Below are positions 10,031 through 22,535 of a stretch of 64,000 nt of DNA, piece after piece. The stretch comes from Microcebus murinus. Lineage: Eukaryota; Chordata; Mammalia; Primates; Cheirogaleidae. The position numbers and the translations under genes are program-made. A model generated the notes under the pieces. It did no database searches, was not told the DNA's origin, and saw only the letters and a program-made list of their open reading frames with translations. The stretch lies in NCBI RefSeq assembly GCF_040939455.1, contig NC_134107.1, forward strand, positions 10,355,537 to 10,419,536. Direction: 5' to 3'. The first letter of the stretch is position 1. Each line of letters begins with the position of its first letter.

Positions 10031-13000
10031 GGAAGCTGTCAAGGAATATGGCTACTGTTGTTCCTCCAGGAACCCGCCTTGGTCCTCCTGGCCCACGAGC
10101 CTCTCTGAAGAAGCCCCCCTCGCTGACCACACCTGCACCGCATAACCTCGCACCTGCTCAGAGCACAGGGGACAGGAGACGGCACCGTGCCAGGCCCCGC
10201 CCAGCCCAGCCAATCAGACCCTCTCCTGGGAATGTGGAACAGACGTGGCCAGTCTCCGCTCCCTGTCCAAACCGAGGACATCTCGACTTGAGAGATGAGG
10301 CCATCGCTGTGACCACACCAGTGGAGGGACCGGGTGCTTCGAGAACCCCGGGAGGCTGGGCCACACCTTCTGCCCTCCACGTCCAAGGAAGGCCCCGGCA
10401 ACTTAAGATGGGAGTCTGTTTCTTCACGTCACCCAGCCCTGGCAAGCTCTGCGTTTCTTGCAACCACAAGAGTGCTATCTTTCAGCCCGTCTGTCACACT
10501 GGGTAGAAGCTGCACTCACCAGTGTGACAGATTCATCTCAGCTCGTTCGCCCTGAAAGCGCTGCTCGGTGGGACACCCAGCCCCCAATCCTAAATACTGG
10601 CATTTACCGTGACAACCAGTAACACCCCAGGGGCAGCGTGCCCCGCCACCGTGGGAACCGCTGGCTGCAGATGTTTCCAGATTTCCTTCTGTCGACAGCA
10701 GTGACCGTGAGCAGACAGAGGACAGAGGGCAGGAGGGGCTCAGACCTCTCCTGTCTCCATGAGAAGCACAGCGCAGCCCTGGGACCGAGCGCGGACGTAG
10801 TTCAGCCTGACTCCAAATGCCGAAGAGACGCTTCCGGGCCAGGTGGCCTCGGTCTGTACGCCGTGGAGACCGGGAGCCGCCCTTGCACGCCCCCTGAGGG
10901 TCACGTGCAGTCACATGCTGAGCTTTTGCATTCCTATCCCCAAGGGCTAGGTCCCAAATTCAATTTTTATATGGACGATAAGCACAGAGAGTATGGCAGA
11001 GCCCTAAGACGGTGCCGCGCGTCTAGAAGATGAGACTGAGGCGTTTTGATGAACTCGTCCTTTGCAGACCAAAAACCCGAACGCGTGCGAATCTGAGCAG
11101 GTCAGTTCCGAAGGTGGCCGTGCAGAGCGGCGCCGCATCAGCTAAAGCCCTGAAGTCGCACGCACGCAGCCCACGGCAGGGCTCTGGCCGAGGACGGCTG
11201 TGGCTGTCGTGGCTCGCTGGGAAGGGGTGCAGGGGCGCTTCCTGGAGGCCGAGGTCGTGTTTGCCCAGCCCAGGGAGGAGCAGGAAGTCACAGCAGAGAT
11301 GGCTCGGGGGAGGGTAAGGCGCAGGTGACACTGCCGGGGGGCTGGCTGGGCGCCTGCTGCCATCGAGTGTGCTACGGGGGTGCTCAGAGCACCCCTGAGA
11401 GGAGCTGTGGACGCGAGCGTCACAGGTGCAGACACCGAGGCAGACGAGGCTCAGGGAAGGCCCGTGCGCTCGGCGTGAGGCTGGCAGAGCCCGCTGGGAA
11501 AATGCCCGCAGGCACCACGAGACCTAGGCCTGGGGACACCCTGTGGTGAGGCCACCAGGCCACCAGCACAGGCAGGGCGGAAGGAGCCTAGGGACGCCCA
11601 CGGGGCAGGGGGCTCCCGGGGACCCGAGAAGGCGAGAAGGGAGTCGTCAGAGCCGGGTCTGCACATTCGAGGACCGACGGGGGCCGGGATGGGGAGAAAG
11701 GGCACTCAGAGGAGCCTGCGAGGATGGACATGGAGGCTCCCTGCGCTGGATCTGGTTCCGAGGCCAGGAGACGACGGGGCAGTGGGAAGGGCTGCCCAGG
11801 AGCTGCGGGTGCTCAAAAGCCACGCCACCTCCGTGCCGGACAGGCCCAGCCCGAGACGACTGTGAGCTCAGCCTCCCTGTCTGCCTCCCCTCCCAGTGCC
11901 CCCATGCCTGGGGGCCGTGGCATCCACCCAGGGGGCCACTGCTCTTTCCCGTGTCCTGCGAGCCACAGAACAACGTAGACCCTCCAGACCAGGCGGTGGA
12001 CGCGACTTCTGAGCTGCAGGGTGTCATCTTAGAGGACTGCGTCCCACTGTCCCCTGTGGCCATGCAATGGGACGGGAGAGGCGTCTGAAGCCCAGGAAGG
12101 GCTCCAGAGACCTGGCGGAGGAAAGCAGACTCCACCTGGGCACGTGAGGCCAGCAAGATGGGCGGGGCTTACGACAGCCCCTTGACCTTTGCCCCCTGCC
12201 CTCCCGTTCTATGCCCGTGTCAGGTTATGTGTCTGGCCGGATGAACTGAGTCTCATGAGCCCTTTAAAAGCCGGTCGCTCCTCTGGCTGGCGGAAGGACG
12301 GGCAGCCAGAGAGACTCGAACAACGGGGACACCTCAGTCCTACAGCCCCAGGGAGGCAAGTCCTGCCCACACCCGCATCCCCTCCATGGAGCCTCCAGAG
12401 CCGAGCCCGGTCGGCTGCCACCTTGACGTGGCTCCGTGGGACCCGGCTGAGCCACCGGCAGGCGGGGTGTGAGCGGCTGAGCCCGTGGTCACTCGCTGAG
12501 CAGCAGAGAGGACCGGCAGAGCTGGGGCCGCGGGCTATTCAGGGCTCCGTTTGTTTCCGTGAAGATTTCATCTGCGTCTCGCCACAGCTGGGGGAGGGCC
12601 GTCCCTGAACGTCTGGGCGCTCCACCCCGCAGAGGGGAACCTCACGGCCCAGCCGCAGCGGGCGACCCCCGCATGCCCCTGCCATCGCCGCCATGGCTGC
12701 TGCGGGCGTACTACGTGCAGGCCCAGAGAGAGCCACGGCTGTGGCGGTCACGCGTGGTGGCGTCCTTCCTGCCGTGCAGAGGACTTGGGGTCACCCAGCT
12801 GGCGGCGAGGCCGGGCCGTCCAGCCCGCCCCCCGGCACGCCGCACCCCCACACCCGCCCTCCCACGCAGCCTCCCGTGATCCCTGCGCGGTTTAAATCAG
12901 ACGCCTTTCGGGCTGCACCCGAGCTGCCAAGCCAAACGCAGGATCAGAGCCGCAAGGAGGAAGAAATTACCGATGGGGATGAAAGACAGAAATAACTTTT

Positions 13001-13690
13001 CTTTTTTAAAACCAAAGCTGCGGACGGGCTCCTTGCGAGGAGGAGAAGCGCAGACAGGAGCCCGGAAGCGCGCGGAGCTTGCGTCAGCACACCAGGCTTC
13101 AGCCCGGGCCACCCCCGCCGGTCACCTTCACCGCTCCGGCGAGCTCACGGGACACTGGCCCCCCAGGAAGGGGGAGAAGGTCAGGACCTCACTCAACCAA
13201 GAGGCACAGAACTCCGATTTGAAAGAGACACGTGTCACACTAATGCCACCACCTGGCTTGGCCACGCGGTCCTTCACTGACTCAGCCGCAGGTCGCTCAG
13301 CCAGCACCTTCTGGGCGCCCAGCACCGACCCTGCAGGGGAGGCGGAGAAAATAAGGGCCCCGCTGTGAAAACACACAGGCAGACGCCCACACCACGCTGA
13401 CCTGGCGCTGTCGGGGACTGGGCTCAGGGGCCTGCACCCCACAAATGCACCGCCCTGCAGCTCTGTGGCGACGCCCGTCTAGCTGGGCTAAAACCAGGGC
13501 GCCCGCAGGGCTGCTTCTTGCTGGGGGCTCCAGGGAGAAGCCACTTCCTGCTCCGGCGTCTAGAGCCGCTGCGTCCCTTGGATCCGGGGCCCTCCCTCCA
13601 CCTCCAGAGCCGAGGAGGAGGGTGGAGGCCTTCCTCACCCCACGTCACATCCCCCTGACCTTGACCTCCGCCTCCCTTCTCCACACCCAA
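10031..13690. other. 3.7 kb GC-rich unique sequence
   Basis: I recognise no repeats or exons in this stretch. CpG density is locally high around 12600-13160. The open frames on both strands follow composition and do not resemble known proteins. Confidence 0.4.
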
Positions 13691-13810
13691 GGACCTGGGA
13701 TCACGCTGAGCCCACCCAGGTAATCCAGGATAATCTCCCCATCTTACAGTCAGCTGACAGCAGCCCAATTCCCTCCGTGACCTTAGTTCCCCTCGGCCAC
13801 GAAGGGTGGC
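13691..13810 (-). repeat. fragment of an old LTR-like repeat
   Basis: 'ggtaatccaggataatctcc' then 'ccatcttacagtcagctgac' is familiar as the reverse complement of a segment in a mammalian LTR family, here as a short isolated fragment. Confidence 0.4.
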
Positions 13811-14000
13811 TAGGGTGGCACGCTCACAGCCTCTGAGGACGGGCATGTGACCATTCTGGGGGGGCCGTAGGACAGCACGGCCGGGCAGGCCTGGCTCAGA
13901 AAACCGTTTAGGTCCCACCGGCGAAGGAACTCAGACCTTCGTCTGCAGGCCAGAAACGGCCGAGTGACAGGGAAGTGGTTTCCGGGAAATGCACTTCCCC
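13811..14000. other. unique
   Basis: Nothing recognised. Confidence 0.4.
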
Positions 14001-14260
14001 ATACCCAGATACGAGACAAAACTGTGTTCAAATCCCGACTCTGCCGCGGTTGGCGAGACATAAGCCGAGGGCAGCGGGGGCTGCGGTGCGTGCTTCTCCC
14101 AGGCGCCGGGCGTCTGCTGTGTGCCCGGCAGCCCTGCAGGACGAATCTTCCCTCCGCTAACGGAAGCCGGCTCCGCACTGACCCCTCTCCCTGGCCTGCA
14201 CGCCATGTGCTCAGGGACCACACGCTCGTCCCCGGGTCACACTGGTTTCCAGTCTCCGAA
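14001..14260 (+). repeat. decayed MIR SINE
   Basis: 'gtgttcaaatcccgactctg' followed by 'ccgcggttggcgagacataa' is the MIR box B region and what follows it. The 3' part is poorly preserved. Confidence 0.45.
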
Positions 14261-15704
14261 GCCGCTCGGGCGGTGGAACCGACTAGCAACTGAGTCATGG
14301 CTTCTATTTATTGCCAGCTCCTGGAGCGCCGCTCGGTCTTGCCGGCGTGTGCGCATGCGTGTGGGTGTGTGTCGCGGCCCTGCTCTGCCTCCCTGGCGGT
14401 GCTGGGAACCAGCCTGCGCCGCACATTTGGGGAAGGACTGGGAGCGAGGGGCAGCAGGAGGTTTGCTGGAAGGGCCACGTGCTGCGACTTCCTTAACACA
14501 GGCAGTGGGTGTGTGCGGGAGGTGCCGGCCCTGCCAGGCAGATGCCAGAGGGGCCCCAACATTCTGGCACCCCACAGTGGCCAAAGCTACGGAGTCCACA
14601 AACCAGAGTTGCGGGAAGAAGGGGGCAGCGTGCTGGGCTGCTTTTCCCTCCCCTGATACACAGAAATCCTTGCAGAGAGCCGGCCACCCCGCACGACTTG
14701 CTCTGAGTCATCCCAGGAAATTGGTGGCTGTGCCATAAGACGGCAGAACATACCTTAAGAACACACGCGAGTTGTGCTACCGACTTGTCACTTTACAAAG
14801 CAGTGCGCTTGCTGGCTGCAGCTTCACACCCTCAGGGACATCCCCCCCCCACGGCGTGGGGTTTGGGTGTGGACCAGCCGAGGCCCCCCACCTGGGGGGC
14901 AGCTTTGCGTGCTGCAGTGAGGGGGAGGAGGGCACAGACGCCTGGGCGCCAACGGGCAGCAGGCACGAAGGCCATGCTGTGCCCCTGCTGGGCGTTCACT
15001 GAATGGTTAGAACGCAGAGAACCCAAAGGAGGGAGGACTGAGCCTCCCCGAGCACAGATTGAGGATGAGGATGGGAGGGAGACGTCCCCAGGCGGCATGG
15101 GGGCTGCTGGGTGTCCATCACGGCCGCCATCACGGTCTTGATCTGTCTGTGCCCACCATCCGTCCTCTCTCACCATGTGCCACGTGTGCCTTCTGAGTGC
15201 AGAACACGCCTGCCTTGGAACATGCCCTCCCGGCAGTCACCCAGGGCGAGCACAGTATCAGCCCCCGCCGCACGGGCGAAGGGTGCAGCACCCCAGCTCT
15301 GAGCCACTGCCCTGCACTGTCTGCACCTGGGAGTGGGGAGCACACGCCGTGCCCGAGCTAAGCACTTTCTTAGCTCCCTTGGCTCACTCAACAGCTCCTC
15401 CCAAGCACCATCTCCTTCTGCTGCCCCAGCGGCTGGAGAGCCAAGCCCCATCTCCTGCCTCCTTCCAGGAGGGGGTGGGCGCCTTGGTCTCAGCCAATGA
15501 GAAGGGAGCAGGCATCTGTTGGGAGGGGCTTCCCTTCCCCAAACCAAGCCTCCTGGAGCCACTTCCCTCCTCCCTGTCTGGAATGCACAAGCAGGATGCC
15601 CAGGACAAGGGTCAGGAAGAGAGATGGCACCGCAGGAAAGCCTGGCCCCCAACTCATGCTGGTAAGGCCTATGAGTTTAGGAATGGTTTCTAAGGTTTCT
15701 GTTT
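14261..15704. other. unique GC-rich sequence
   Basis: No convincing repeat or exon. A run of ten C residues lies near 14843-14852. Confidence 0.4.
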
Positions 15705-16045
15705 CCGCTAGCCAAGCACAGTGCTAAGCCCAAAGCCACCCCTTATTTTGTTTAGCCACCAACAACGCCAGGTACTGTTGCTATAATAACCACTTAACAG
15801 ATAAGGAAACTGAGGCACAGGGGGGCTCAGTGACGTTCCCGTGCCCAACAGCTGGTGAGTGGGGGAACTGGTGGTCCTGTTGCTATCCCAACAGTCCTGC
15901 AGCAACACACACAGACACTCCAGGTTTTCTGCCCGGAGAAAGCCAGGTGCAATTTGATTATTTCCAAGGTCACCTGGCTGGTGAACATCAGAGCTGGGAT
16001 CCAAACCCGGGTTTCCTGGCTCCTTGAGTCAAGGTCGTCCTGGGC
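15705..16045 (-). repeat. MIR-type SINE remnants, reverse orientation
   Basis: 'gcacagtgctaagcccaaag', 'acagataaggaaactgaggc' (15798-15817) and, after a gap, 'ccaaggtcacctggctggtg' with 'gagctgggatccaaacccgg' are successive parts of MIR read backwards. Either one MIR with an insertion or two adjacent copies. Confidence 0.75.
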
Positions 16046-16149
16046 ATCTGCCTGCATCCTCCTTACAGCAAATTTTAAGGGAAAAATCTCAGGGGTGAGT
16101 CATTCCCAGTTGCTAGAACTCTTTTTGATGCTACCCTGGAAACCACTGG

Positions 16150-16275
16150 GACACACAGGGAAAACCTAGAATCACAGGCTCTCGGGTGAAGGACTCCCGA
16201 AGACGCTCCCTTCATTTGAGAACCAGCCAAGACTCGCCCAAGGTCAACAGCCGGCACTCACTCAAATCCTTCGCA
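16150..16275. repeat. ancient SINE-like fragment
   Basis: 'tagaatcacaggctctcggg' and later 'gactcgcccaaggtcaacag' match a very old mammalian repeat that begins with an 'agaatctcagag'-type motif and ends in MIR-like wording. The family is not certain. A second copy is at 47690-47810. Confidence 0.45.
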
Positions 16276-16479
16276 CTGGAGCTCAGTGGCCACCTCCTGC
16301 CCTGGGCACTGAGCGCTCTTGGGGACCGATTCCGGAGCTCTCTTTTGCCCACCTCAGCTGTCCTCTCGGCTCTCTGGCCAGGCCGGTCTGGGGACACCAT
16401 TGAAGGGGAAGCGATGCTCCTGTTTCTGGCGGCCTTGCCCAATTACCACCCTCCCAAATTGGTTGGACAAATGAATAAA

Positions 16480-16665
16480 GCTGTTGGCTGTCAATGAGTT
16501 GGTTTCTACTCTGTAGTAATTAGAATGTTTAAAAAAAACCAGCCCAAGAGCGCAGTGGAAGCATGTATACCAATACCTCGAGCCAAACCAGCAGTCTAAA
16601 TGGAAATTAGAGTAAATGCAGGAATCTGTGCCTGATTTGCATGTTGTTGATTAGCTCGGTTGGGA
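16480..16665. promoter_or_regulatory. AT-rich unique block with octamer and homeodomain sites
   Basis: Contains GTAATTAGAATG near 16516 and a perfect POU octamer ATTTGCAT at 16635-16642, closely followed by TTGATTAGC. It is non-repetitive and bounded by GC-rich DNA. Its regulatory role is inferred from texture and motifs only. Confidence 0.35.
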
Positions 16666-16845
16666 GTGTCCCTGCCAAGGCGGCTCTCTCCTCCCTCCTC
16701 CCCCCTCCATCCAGAGGGAACACCTGGCGGGCAGGCCGGCCTGTTCTGGCCCCTGCAGCCCAGGGCTGGAGTCACAGTGGAGGGCAGGGGCAGCATGTGA
16801 CAGCGACCACGGGCTTTCTCCCCTCTCTCCTTACAGTGCCCTTCG
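16666..16845. other. unique
   Basis: GC-rich, nothing recognised. Confidence 0.4.
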
Positions 16846-16965
16846 GTGGGGGGGCATCAGCACCCACCACCCAGAGACGAGGCCCGGGAAGGTGAACTGC
16901 AGCGGCCGAGGGCACACAGGTGTGAGCGGCAGAGCCTGGATTTAAATCTAGGAATGCACTGGGGG
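16846..16965 (-). repeat. MIR fragment, reverse orientation
   Basis: 'gagggcacacaggtgtgagc' and 'ggcagagcctggatttaaat' are MIR box B wording in reverse. Confidence 0.6.
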
Positions 16966-18295
16966 CGGGAGGATTCTTTTTAGCTCTATAATCTTTTTTA
17001 AGGATTCTGGCAGCTGAGGCTTAGGAAATAGGACATCTAGAAAAAAAAAAAGAGACCTGTTGAGCTCACGGAGACCGCCCTGATCGTGTGGGAAGACAGC
17101 TGAATCTTTACGGTTTAGGCAACCAGACCTTGGCTCACCAGAGTTCAGGATCAAAGGGTAACTGGACTCATCCCTCGTCAGGGTGGGTTTTGGGGGAGGA
17201 TTAGGCAGATCCTACTGGCACAAAGAGAGAACACAAAGACCCTTCCTGGAAATGGCCTTAATAAGGAAGGCCAGGCTCCCTGCAATCCACCAACCTGGGC
17301 TGTACCTGCCCTGGGGTCTAGCACTCCCAAATATTCCACAATTCCACTGACAGACACCAGGGCTGCCAGGACCAGCCTGGTAGGACCTGGCGGAGGTCAT
17401 GAGAATCTTGGCAATTCATGGCTCACATTAATCCCTTAGATCTCAAAGCAACATCTGGGAGGGACACTCCATCGGTGGCAGGCGCCTTGCCCAGCCCGGT
17501 CCCCGAGGCACCCCCCCCCCCACCAGACCCCTGCAGTCTAGCCGTCTCCTGCCGTCCTCTGCCTTTGTGAGCACCAGGGAGCAGTTGGTGACAGCCCACT
17601 GGAGTTGATGAGAGCAGTGCAGCCTACAAATGCATATGGTATTTCCTCCACCTCGACTGTTACTAATACAAAGCCGAAGGGGCAGAGCGTCCACTTGGTT
17701 AGGAAAACATCCACCAAAACCAAACCGGCGGCCACACTTTCTTTGCAGACGCGCAAACCACACCGGTCAGGAGGCGCGCTGCCCCGTGCCAGAGTCGTGG
17801 GGACTTTCGACACAGTTTGTCAGGTGAGAGCGAGCACACAGGAAAATGAACGATTGGTGCACTCAGTCACAGCACACCTCCTAATGCAATCGACCTCCCT
17901 TTGAGGTTAACCACAGCGCTTACTAGGAATCTACGTTCGAGCCTGTCTTAAAAACCCACTGGCTGCTCAAAGGGACTCCGGAGACTGTAGACAGGTCCCC
18001 TGGGATTCTAGCAGCCACTGAGATGCCCGCATCCTCCTCCCAGAGGATCTGAAGGCTGCCTTTATTTCCACTCTGCATCGGAAGCAGAAGAAAGCCATTC
18101 TGGAAACAATAGCCTCAAGGAAAAACCCAGCAACCAGAAACACAGTAATCCTAAAACACACACGGTGCAAGGCGCCTGCCGGTACGGCACGCCACCCGGC
18201 TCGCCCGAGTCCCGACACTCAGCCGTCCCCGCCGCTCTGGGAAAGAACAAAGACTCCGCACACCAGCCCGAAGCGGGTTCGGGAGGTGGCACCGT
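16966..18295. other. unique sequence
   Basis: Includes a poly-A run (17040-17052), a poly-C run near 17511, and a 17600-17830 stretch with no repeat wording. No exon is recognised. Confidence 0.4.
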
Positions 18296-18297
18296 AC

Positions 18298-18343
18298 CTC
18301 CAAAATGAACTTTCTTCTTGAACCGTGAATGCTCAGCCATCAT
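18298..18343 (-). other. possible short alternative first coding exon (weak)
   Basis: On the minus strand, in SHANK orientation, two consecutive ATG codons start a short frame, MMAEHSRFKKKVHFG. It ends at GGAG followed by the donor-like GTACGG. It does not match any SHANK isoform start I know, and no convincing acceptor precedes it. It could be an unannotated 5' exon, a non-coding exon or chance. Confidence 0.15.
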
Positions 18344-18365
18344 TCCTAACCTGGGTGTGACCATC

Positions 18366-18755
18366 TCACTCAGACGGGTCCTGCGGTCCCCTGGGTCCTC
18401 GCGGGGACGAAGTCCACGGGGCCGGCCTCATCTACTACTGCCTGTTAATCCAGCGGGGGAGAGAGAAAAAAAGTTGCAGCCCTCCGGGGTCAGAATCGAA
18501 GGAGAAAAAAAAAATATCAGACGAAGAAGGCAGGTGGCTCCGAAGTGTTTAGTCCACGAGGAGGCTCACAAATTTGACTTTTGGGGACCGCAAAGCAGGA
18601 GCAGCCGAAAATTCGGCTCTTTCACACAAGTTGTGAGCTCCAGATTGGAGCCAGCCGCATCCTTCCACTTCCCACTGTACCAGGGACTTTTTTTCCTCCC
18701 AGTGCCGGTTTCCATGGCAATGCATCAGTCACTAGTCTAAATAAGTACGGGTGAA
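18366..18755. other. unique sequence
   Basis: Non-repetitive, with an A-rich patch near 18500. No exon recognised. Confidence 0.4.
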
Positions 18756-18910
18756 GGACGCCTGAGAAACCAGTGCAATTACGCATGCCATTAGCAGGGA
18801 GAGGAGAATGATTCAACCCGGCTATTAGCACGGGGCAGAGGTGTCACTTAGCGGCTGCTGCCGTCCTCATCCCCAGCAATTGTTTTCTCGTTTTGCAACG
18901 CCCGCTGTTT
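18756..18910. promoter_or_regulatory. unique block, weak candidate regulatory element
   Basis: Contains CAATTACGCATGCCATTAGC, CGGCTATTAGCACG and CAGCAATTGTTTTC, which are homeodomain-like and E-box-like sites in non-repetitive sequence. Weak evidence. Confidence 0.25.
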
Positions 18911-19475
18911 CCTCCGTGCTGGCGGTTTGAGAGCCCTGCTTTCTGTGAAGTGGGCAGCCGGGCAGCCGAGTCCCCTCTGGGCACACGGCCAGGCTGAAGC
19001 AACGCAGAAGCGGAGGGCTGCATCTCGGTGCCTTTCGCCCCACAGCGCACGCATCCTTCCCAGGGCCCGGGACCTCGGGTGGCACAGGAGGATTTGGGGG
19101 AAAATCCACAGACACCCCGCAGACGCCGTCTGCCTGGGGCGGGGTCAGGGAGCAGGGCTGTGGTCTGGGCTGGGGGCCGAGCCAGTCCCCTGCCCAACAA
19201 GGCCGCCCTGCAGTCCCGCAGCACTTCCCTGCTCTGGGCCGCCTTGGAGGAGGGGAGAGCCACAGGAGGGCCAGGGGGACTTCTCCTTCCTGACATTTGT
19301 CACTCCTTTCTTTTTCTGGATGGCTGGCACGAGCCTGCCACGTGGCCTCGGACAAGAGCCCTCACCTTCCCGGGCTGCAGGCTTCCGGCGGGTTAAAGCG
19401 CGGGTGGGAAGGGGTTGGGATCCTCCAGGAACGTCCTTGCTACCCTTGGAGAATGTGCGGGGAGGGAGGTGGCCC
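18911..19475. other. GC-rich sequence with a MIR-like scrap
   Basis: 'gtggcctcggacaagagccc' at about 19341-19360 resembles the MIR core. The rest is unique. Confidence 0.35.
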
Positions 19476-19670
19476 GCAGGCGAATCCAGCCCTGCCGTTC
19501 ACTCGCCCCGCGACCTTGGCGCCCTTCCACCGCTCCGAATTTGTCAGACGGGGTGACGACGACTCGCCCGAGAGACGGGATCTCAGGGTGGTCTCCAGAA
19601 TAAAATGGATTAAAGGAGGGTGCCCGGCACACAGTGGGCACTCAGGAAAGATCAGCTCTGTCACCATTCT
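19476..19670 (+). repeat. MIR SINE
   Basis: The 'gccctgccgttcactcgccc' core region and the 3' 'gtgcccggcacacagtgggc' followed by 'actcaggaaag' match a forward MIR. Confidence 0.65.
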
Positions 19671-19779
19671 CATTTTCACAGCCAACGTGAAGAGCACAGA
19701 GAAAGCTGTCACTCGCCGAGGCTCAGCGAACGCCGCCCAGTGGTTACGCGTGGCTCGAGGGGTACAACTCACTCCTTCC

Positions 19780-19960
19780 ATCGCTGTTAGCCTACTCGTG
19801 TTGGAATGGACGCTCTACAAAGATTCAGAGACGAGAAAACGGGGCCCAGAGAAGTTAAGTGACTGGCCCAAAGTCACATAGCCAGGGAGGGGTGGACCTG
19901 GGACTGGAAGCCGGCTCCGCGTCCGTCCACGACCACGCCTCCTGCCTTGGCGCCTCCGCG
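19780..19960 (-). repeat. MIR SINE, reverse orientation
   Basis: 'agaagttaagtgactggccc' and 'aaagtcacatagccagggag' are the reverse MIR core, facing the forward MIR just upstream. Confidence 0.75.
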
Positions 19961-20545
19961 GATGCGGGCAGTGTCGTGGCACGTGCACAGGCGTGCAGCT
20001 GGGACAAGCTGAGGCGGGCGTCGCTCCTGGAAGACACCGAGTGGTCTCCTATTGGGCAGCCTGGCACATCTCCAACTGCTCCCGAGCCCTGTCCGCGTGC
20101 AGCGCAGTGAGGGCTGCCGGCCGGCCCGCCTGCATGGGTCCCGGTTCCCTGCAGCCCTCCCCTGCCCCCCGTGGTCTGACGAGATCCACGGCAAGCAGGA
20201 GGGTCATAAAAACAGCCTGTGCCTGGCACGCCAGGGGCCCAGGGGGCCGCTGCCGCCGCCCTCGGATTTCAGTGGGAGGCAGACGCTGCAGAGACAGGAG
20301 GCAAAAATAGTGAGGGTTTCCACAACTGCTCCACACGCCCCTTCTCCAGAGGGACACGGTGGCACACAGGACCCCCTAATCCCTCTGCACCGGCCTCTAA
20401 AAGGGTCCCGTCCTCCGAGACGCCCCGTCTTGCCAGGAAGGTGAGGAGCTCACGGCTGCACACGGCAAATCTCCGCCTTCCTCGAAGTCTTTAAACCCCA
20501 AAGTCGGGCACCTAGGCAGGCCGGAGGAGGCCAGTGCTCAGTTCA
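19961..20545. other. unique GC-rich sequence
   Basis: Nothing recognised. Confidence 0.4.
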
Positions 20546-20645
20546 GAAGTGAAAGGGCAGGCCCCTCCCTGCTTCGTGGCCCCGGGCAAGTTTCTCAACC
20601 TCTCTGAGGTTCCTTTTGCCCAGCAGGAAAAGCAGGCAAGTGAGA
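20546..20645 (+). repeat. MIR fragment
   Basis: 'ccccgggcaagtttctcaac' followed by 'ctctctgaggttccttttgc' is MIR core wording. Confidence 0.6.
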
Positions 20646-20761
20646 ACCGGGGGAGGACTGGCCGGAATCGATGGGGGCGCCGGGACGGCTCCGCGTAGGC
20701 TCAGCCTGATACCTGCCTCTGATCACCCGGAAACAGGCTGGACTGACACGGTGTGTTCTTG

Positions 20762-20992
20762 TCCATGGACACACACGCACACACACAGGTATACATATAC
20801 ATCACACACATGCGCAAACACCCATGCACGCAACACACACATGCACACAATACATACACATGCACACATGTATATGCACACTCATGCAATGCACACCCTG
20901 CATACACATATGCACACTCACACGAACACATCCACGTACATGCATGTATACACATGTACACACACGCATACACACATGTGCACACAGTGGGG
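20762..20992 (+). repeat. degenerate (CA)n array
   Basis: About 230 bp of alternating CA/TG with ATGCACACA and GTACATGCATGTA variants. It is purine-pyrimidine alternating and could adopt left-handed DNA under torsion. Open frames through it are artefacts. Confidence 0.95.
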
Positions 20993-22535
20993 AGGAACAG
21001 AGGACAGGCTAGGGATTTGGAATTCCTTTCTTTGGAAAAAAGATCTAAATCTCAAAGCTTTCCTTTCTTCTAGAATGCAGAGAGCCCAGTCCTCGTCCCC
21101 TGGACAAGCTAAGCCCAGGCTTCAGTGCCGCACGGGCAGGGCTGACGTCAGACTCCTCGCTGACCGGCAGCCCAGGGCATCCTCTTTCCACGTCCCCCCT
21201 TTCCTCCAGTTAGGGCTCCAGAACACGGGACGCCTCCCCGCAGACAAGGTCTCCCCGGCAGGCCGTGCTGTTCCTTCCCGGAAGAGGCTGCCGTCTCTCC
21301 CCAAGTTGCATTCCACACGTGTCACACCGAGGCGTGTGGGCATGTGAGGGTGTGCGTGTGGGGCTCCTCAGTGACCACAGCCACCCCCGGGCACACCCTG
21401 GGCTTCCCTCCCAGCATCCCACGCGGCTTGCCTAGAGGCCGGTGCTCAGTGAGGACCTGTCCATTCGGATTCAATTCCCAAGTCAGCGTGCCGCGGGAGT
21501 GACGGACTCACATGCCTCCAGGCAGCCGTGATTCGTGAAGGAGCTGGTGTACTACGCGGGGGAGTGGCGGGGTCTGGGGTCAACTGACTCTTAAAGGCGT
21601 GCAAATCCAACTTTCAGGGAAAGGCTTGTTTTTTCTCAACACAGCTGCAGGGGGAACTGGGTCCAGGGCGCCACTTTGTGAACGTTGCAGGTTTGAGCCA
21701 CATCTGCTGGATGGTTCTGCCCCCGGGGGGCGGTCTGGAGGCTGGGGGGCAGCTGCCGTTGTCTCAGGGTCAGGACGACTGGCACGCCTCGGGCAGAGCT
21801 GGGACTCAGGACAGTCGGCAGCCAGTCACCCTGTACCCCTCGACTTCCCAAGGACCCACCCGACTCCAGGGAGGTGAAGTGTCTTTTTATAACCATCTGA
21901 GCTCAAATCCTAAATTCTTTGCACATAATGCACAAAGCCTTTGTGCATGGCTTGAACGTACACTGAGTTCTTCAGAAATGCCAATGACTTGAACATCAAG
22001 GGAAGAATGTCCTTTGTTTATCTGAAGCTTTTAAAGAACAGCTCACCAATTCCCTAAAGCCACATCCCCAGCGGCGGGGCCCTGGAGGTGCTTGGGTCGG
22101 CCTTTGCAGTGTTCTTGGCGACTCTCTGTGCAGGAGAACCCATCTAACTCTTCCTTTGCTAACCTGGTGGCGCCCACACACGTACATCTTGAAATCACCT
22201 TTCCGCTCTGTCGTGAGGTCCCATCCTTTGTCCTTGATAGCGCAGTTGGGACTGTGCCGCCTGTTGGTACTCTGCCCCGTTCCTGTGGTATACTCTCGGG
22301 GGTAAGTGAGCACATTGCCTTTCCCAGGCTCTCCCGCCAGGGGCAACGACGGTCCAGCTCTGCTGACGGGAGGACCTGTGTAAAGCCAGTGAAAAGGAGA
22401 TGACATTGTTCTCTGGCGGAGATGACTACTGAGGAACATGGACAGGGTGCTCTGAGCTGCACCCGCTGGTTCCCTTTGCTCCTGTAACCCTAAGGGCCGT
22501 GGGTGGCTTCCTGCAGCGACCAATCTGTGGGTGAC
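20993..22535. other. unique sequence
   Basis: No repeat is assigned. The stretch 22090-22480 keeps long open frames on both strands but matches no protein I know. Confidence 0.35.

Noticed and set aside
12580..13160. Possible CpG-island promoter
   Set aside because: CpG is locally frequent, but so is much of this GC-rich window; no first-exon or core promoter signal could be picked out by eye.
20762..20992. Telomere-like or CRISPR-like tandem structure
   Set aside because: Simple CA/TG dinucleotide repeat; no TTAGGG runs, and no repeat-spacer architecture anywhere in the window.
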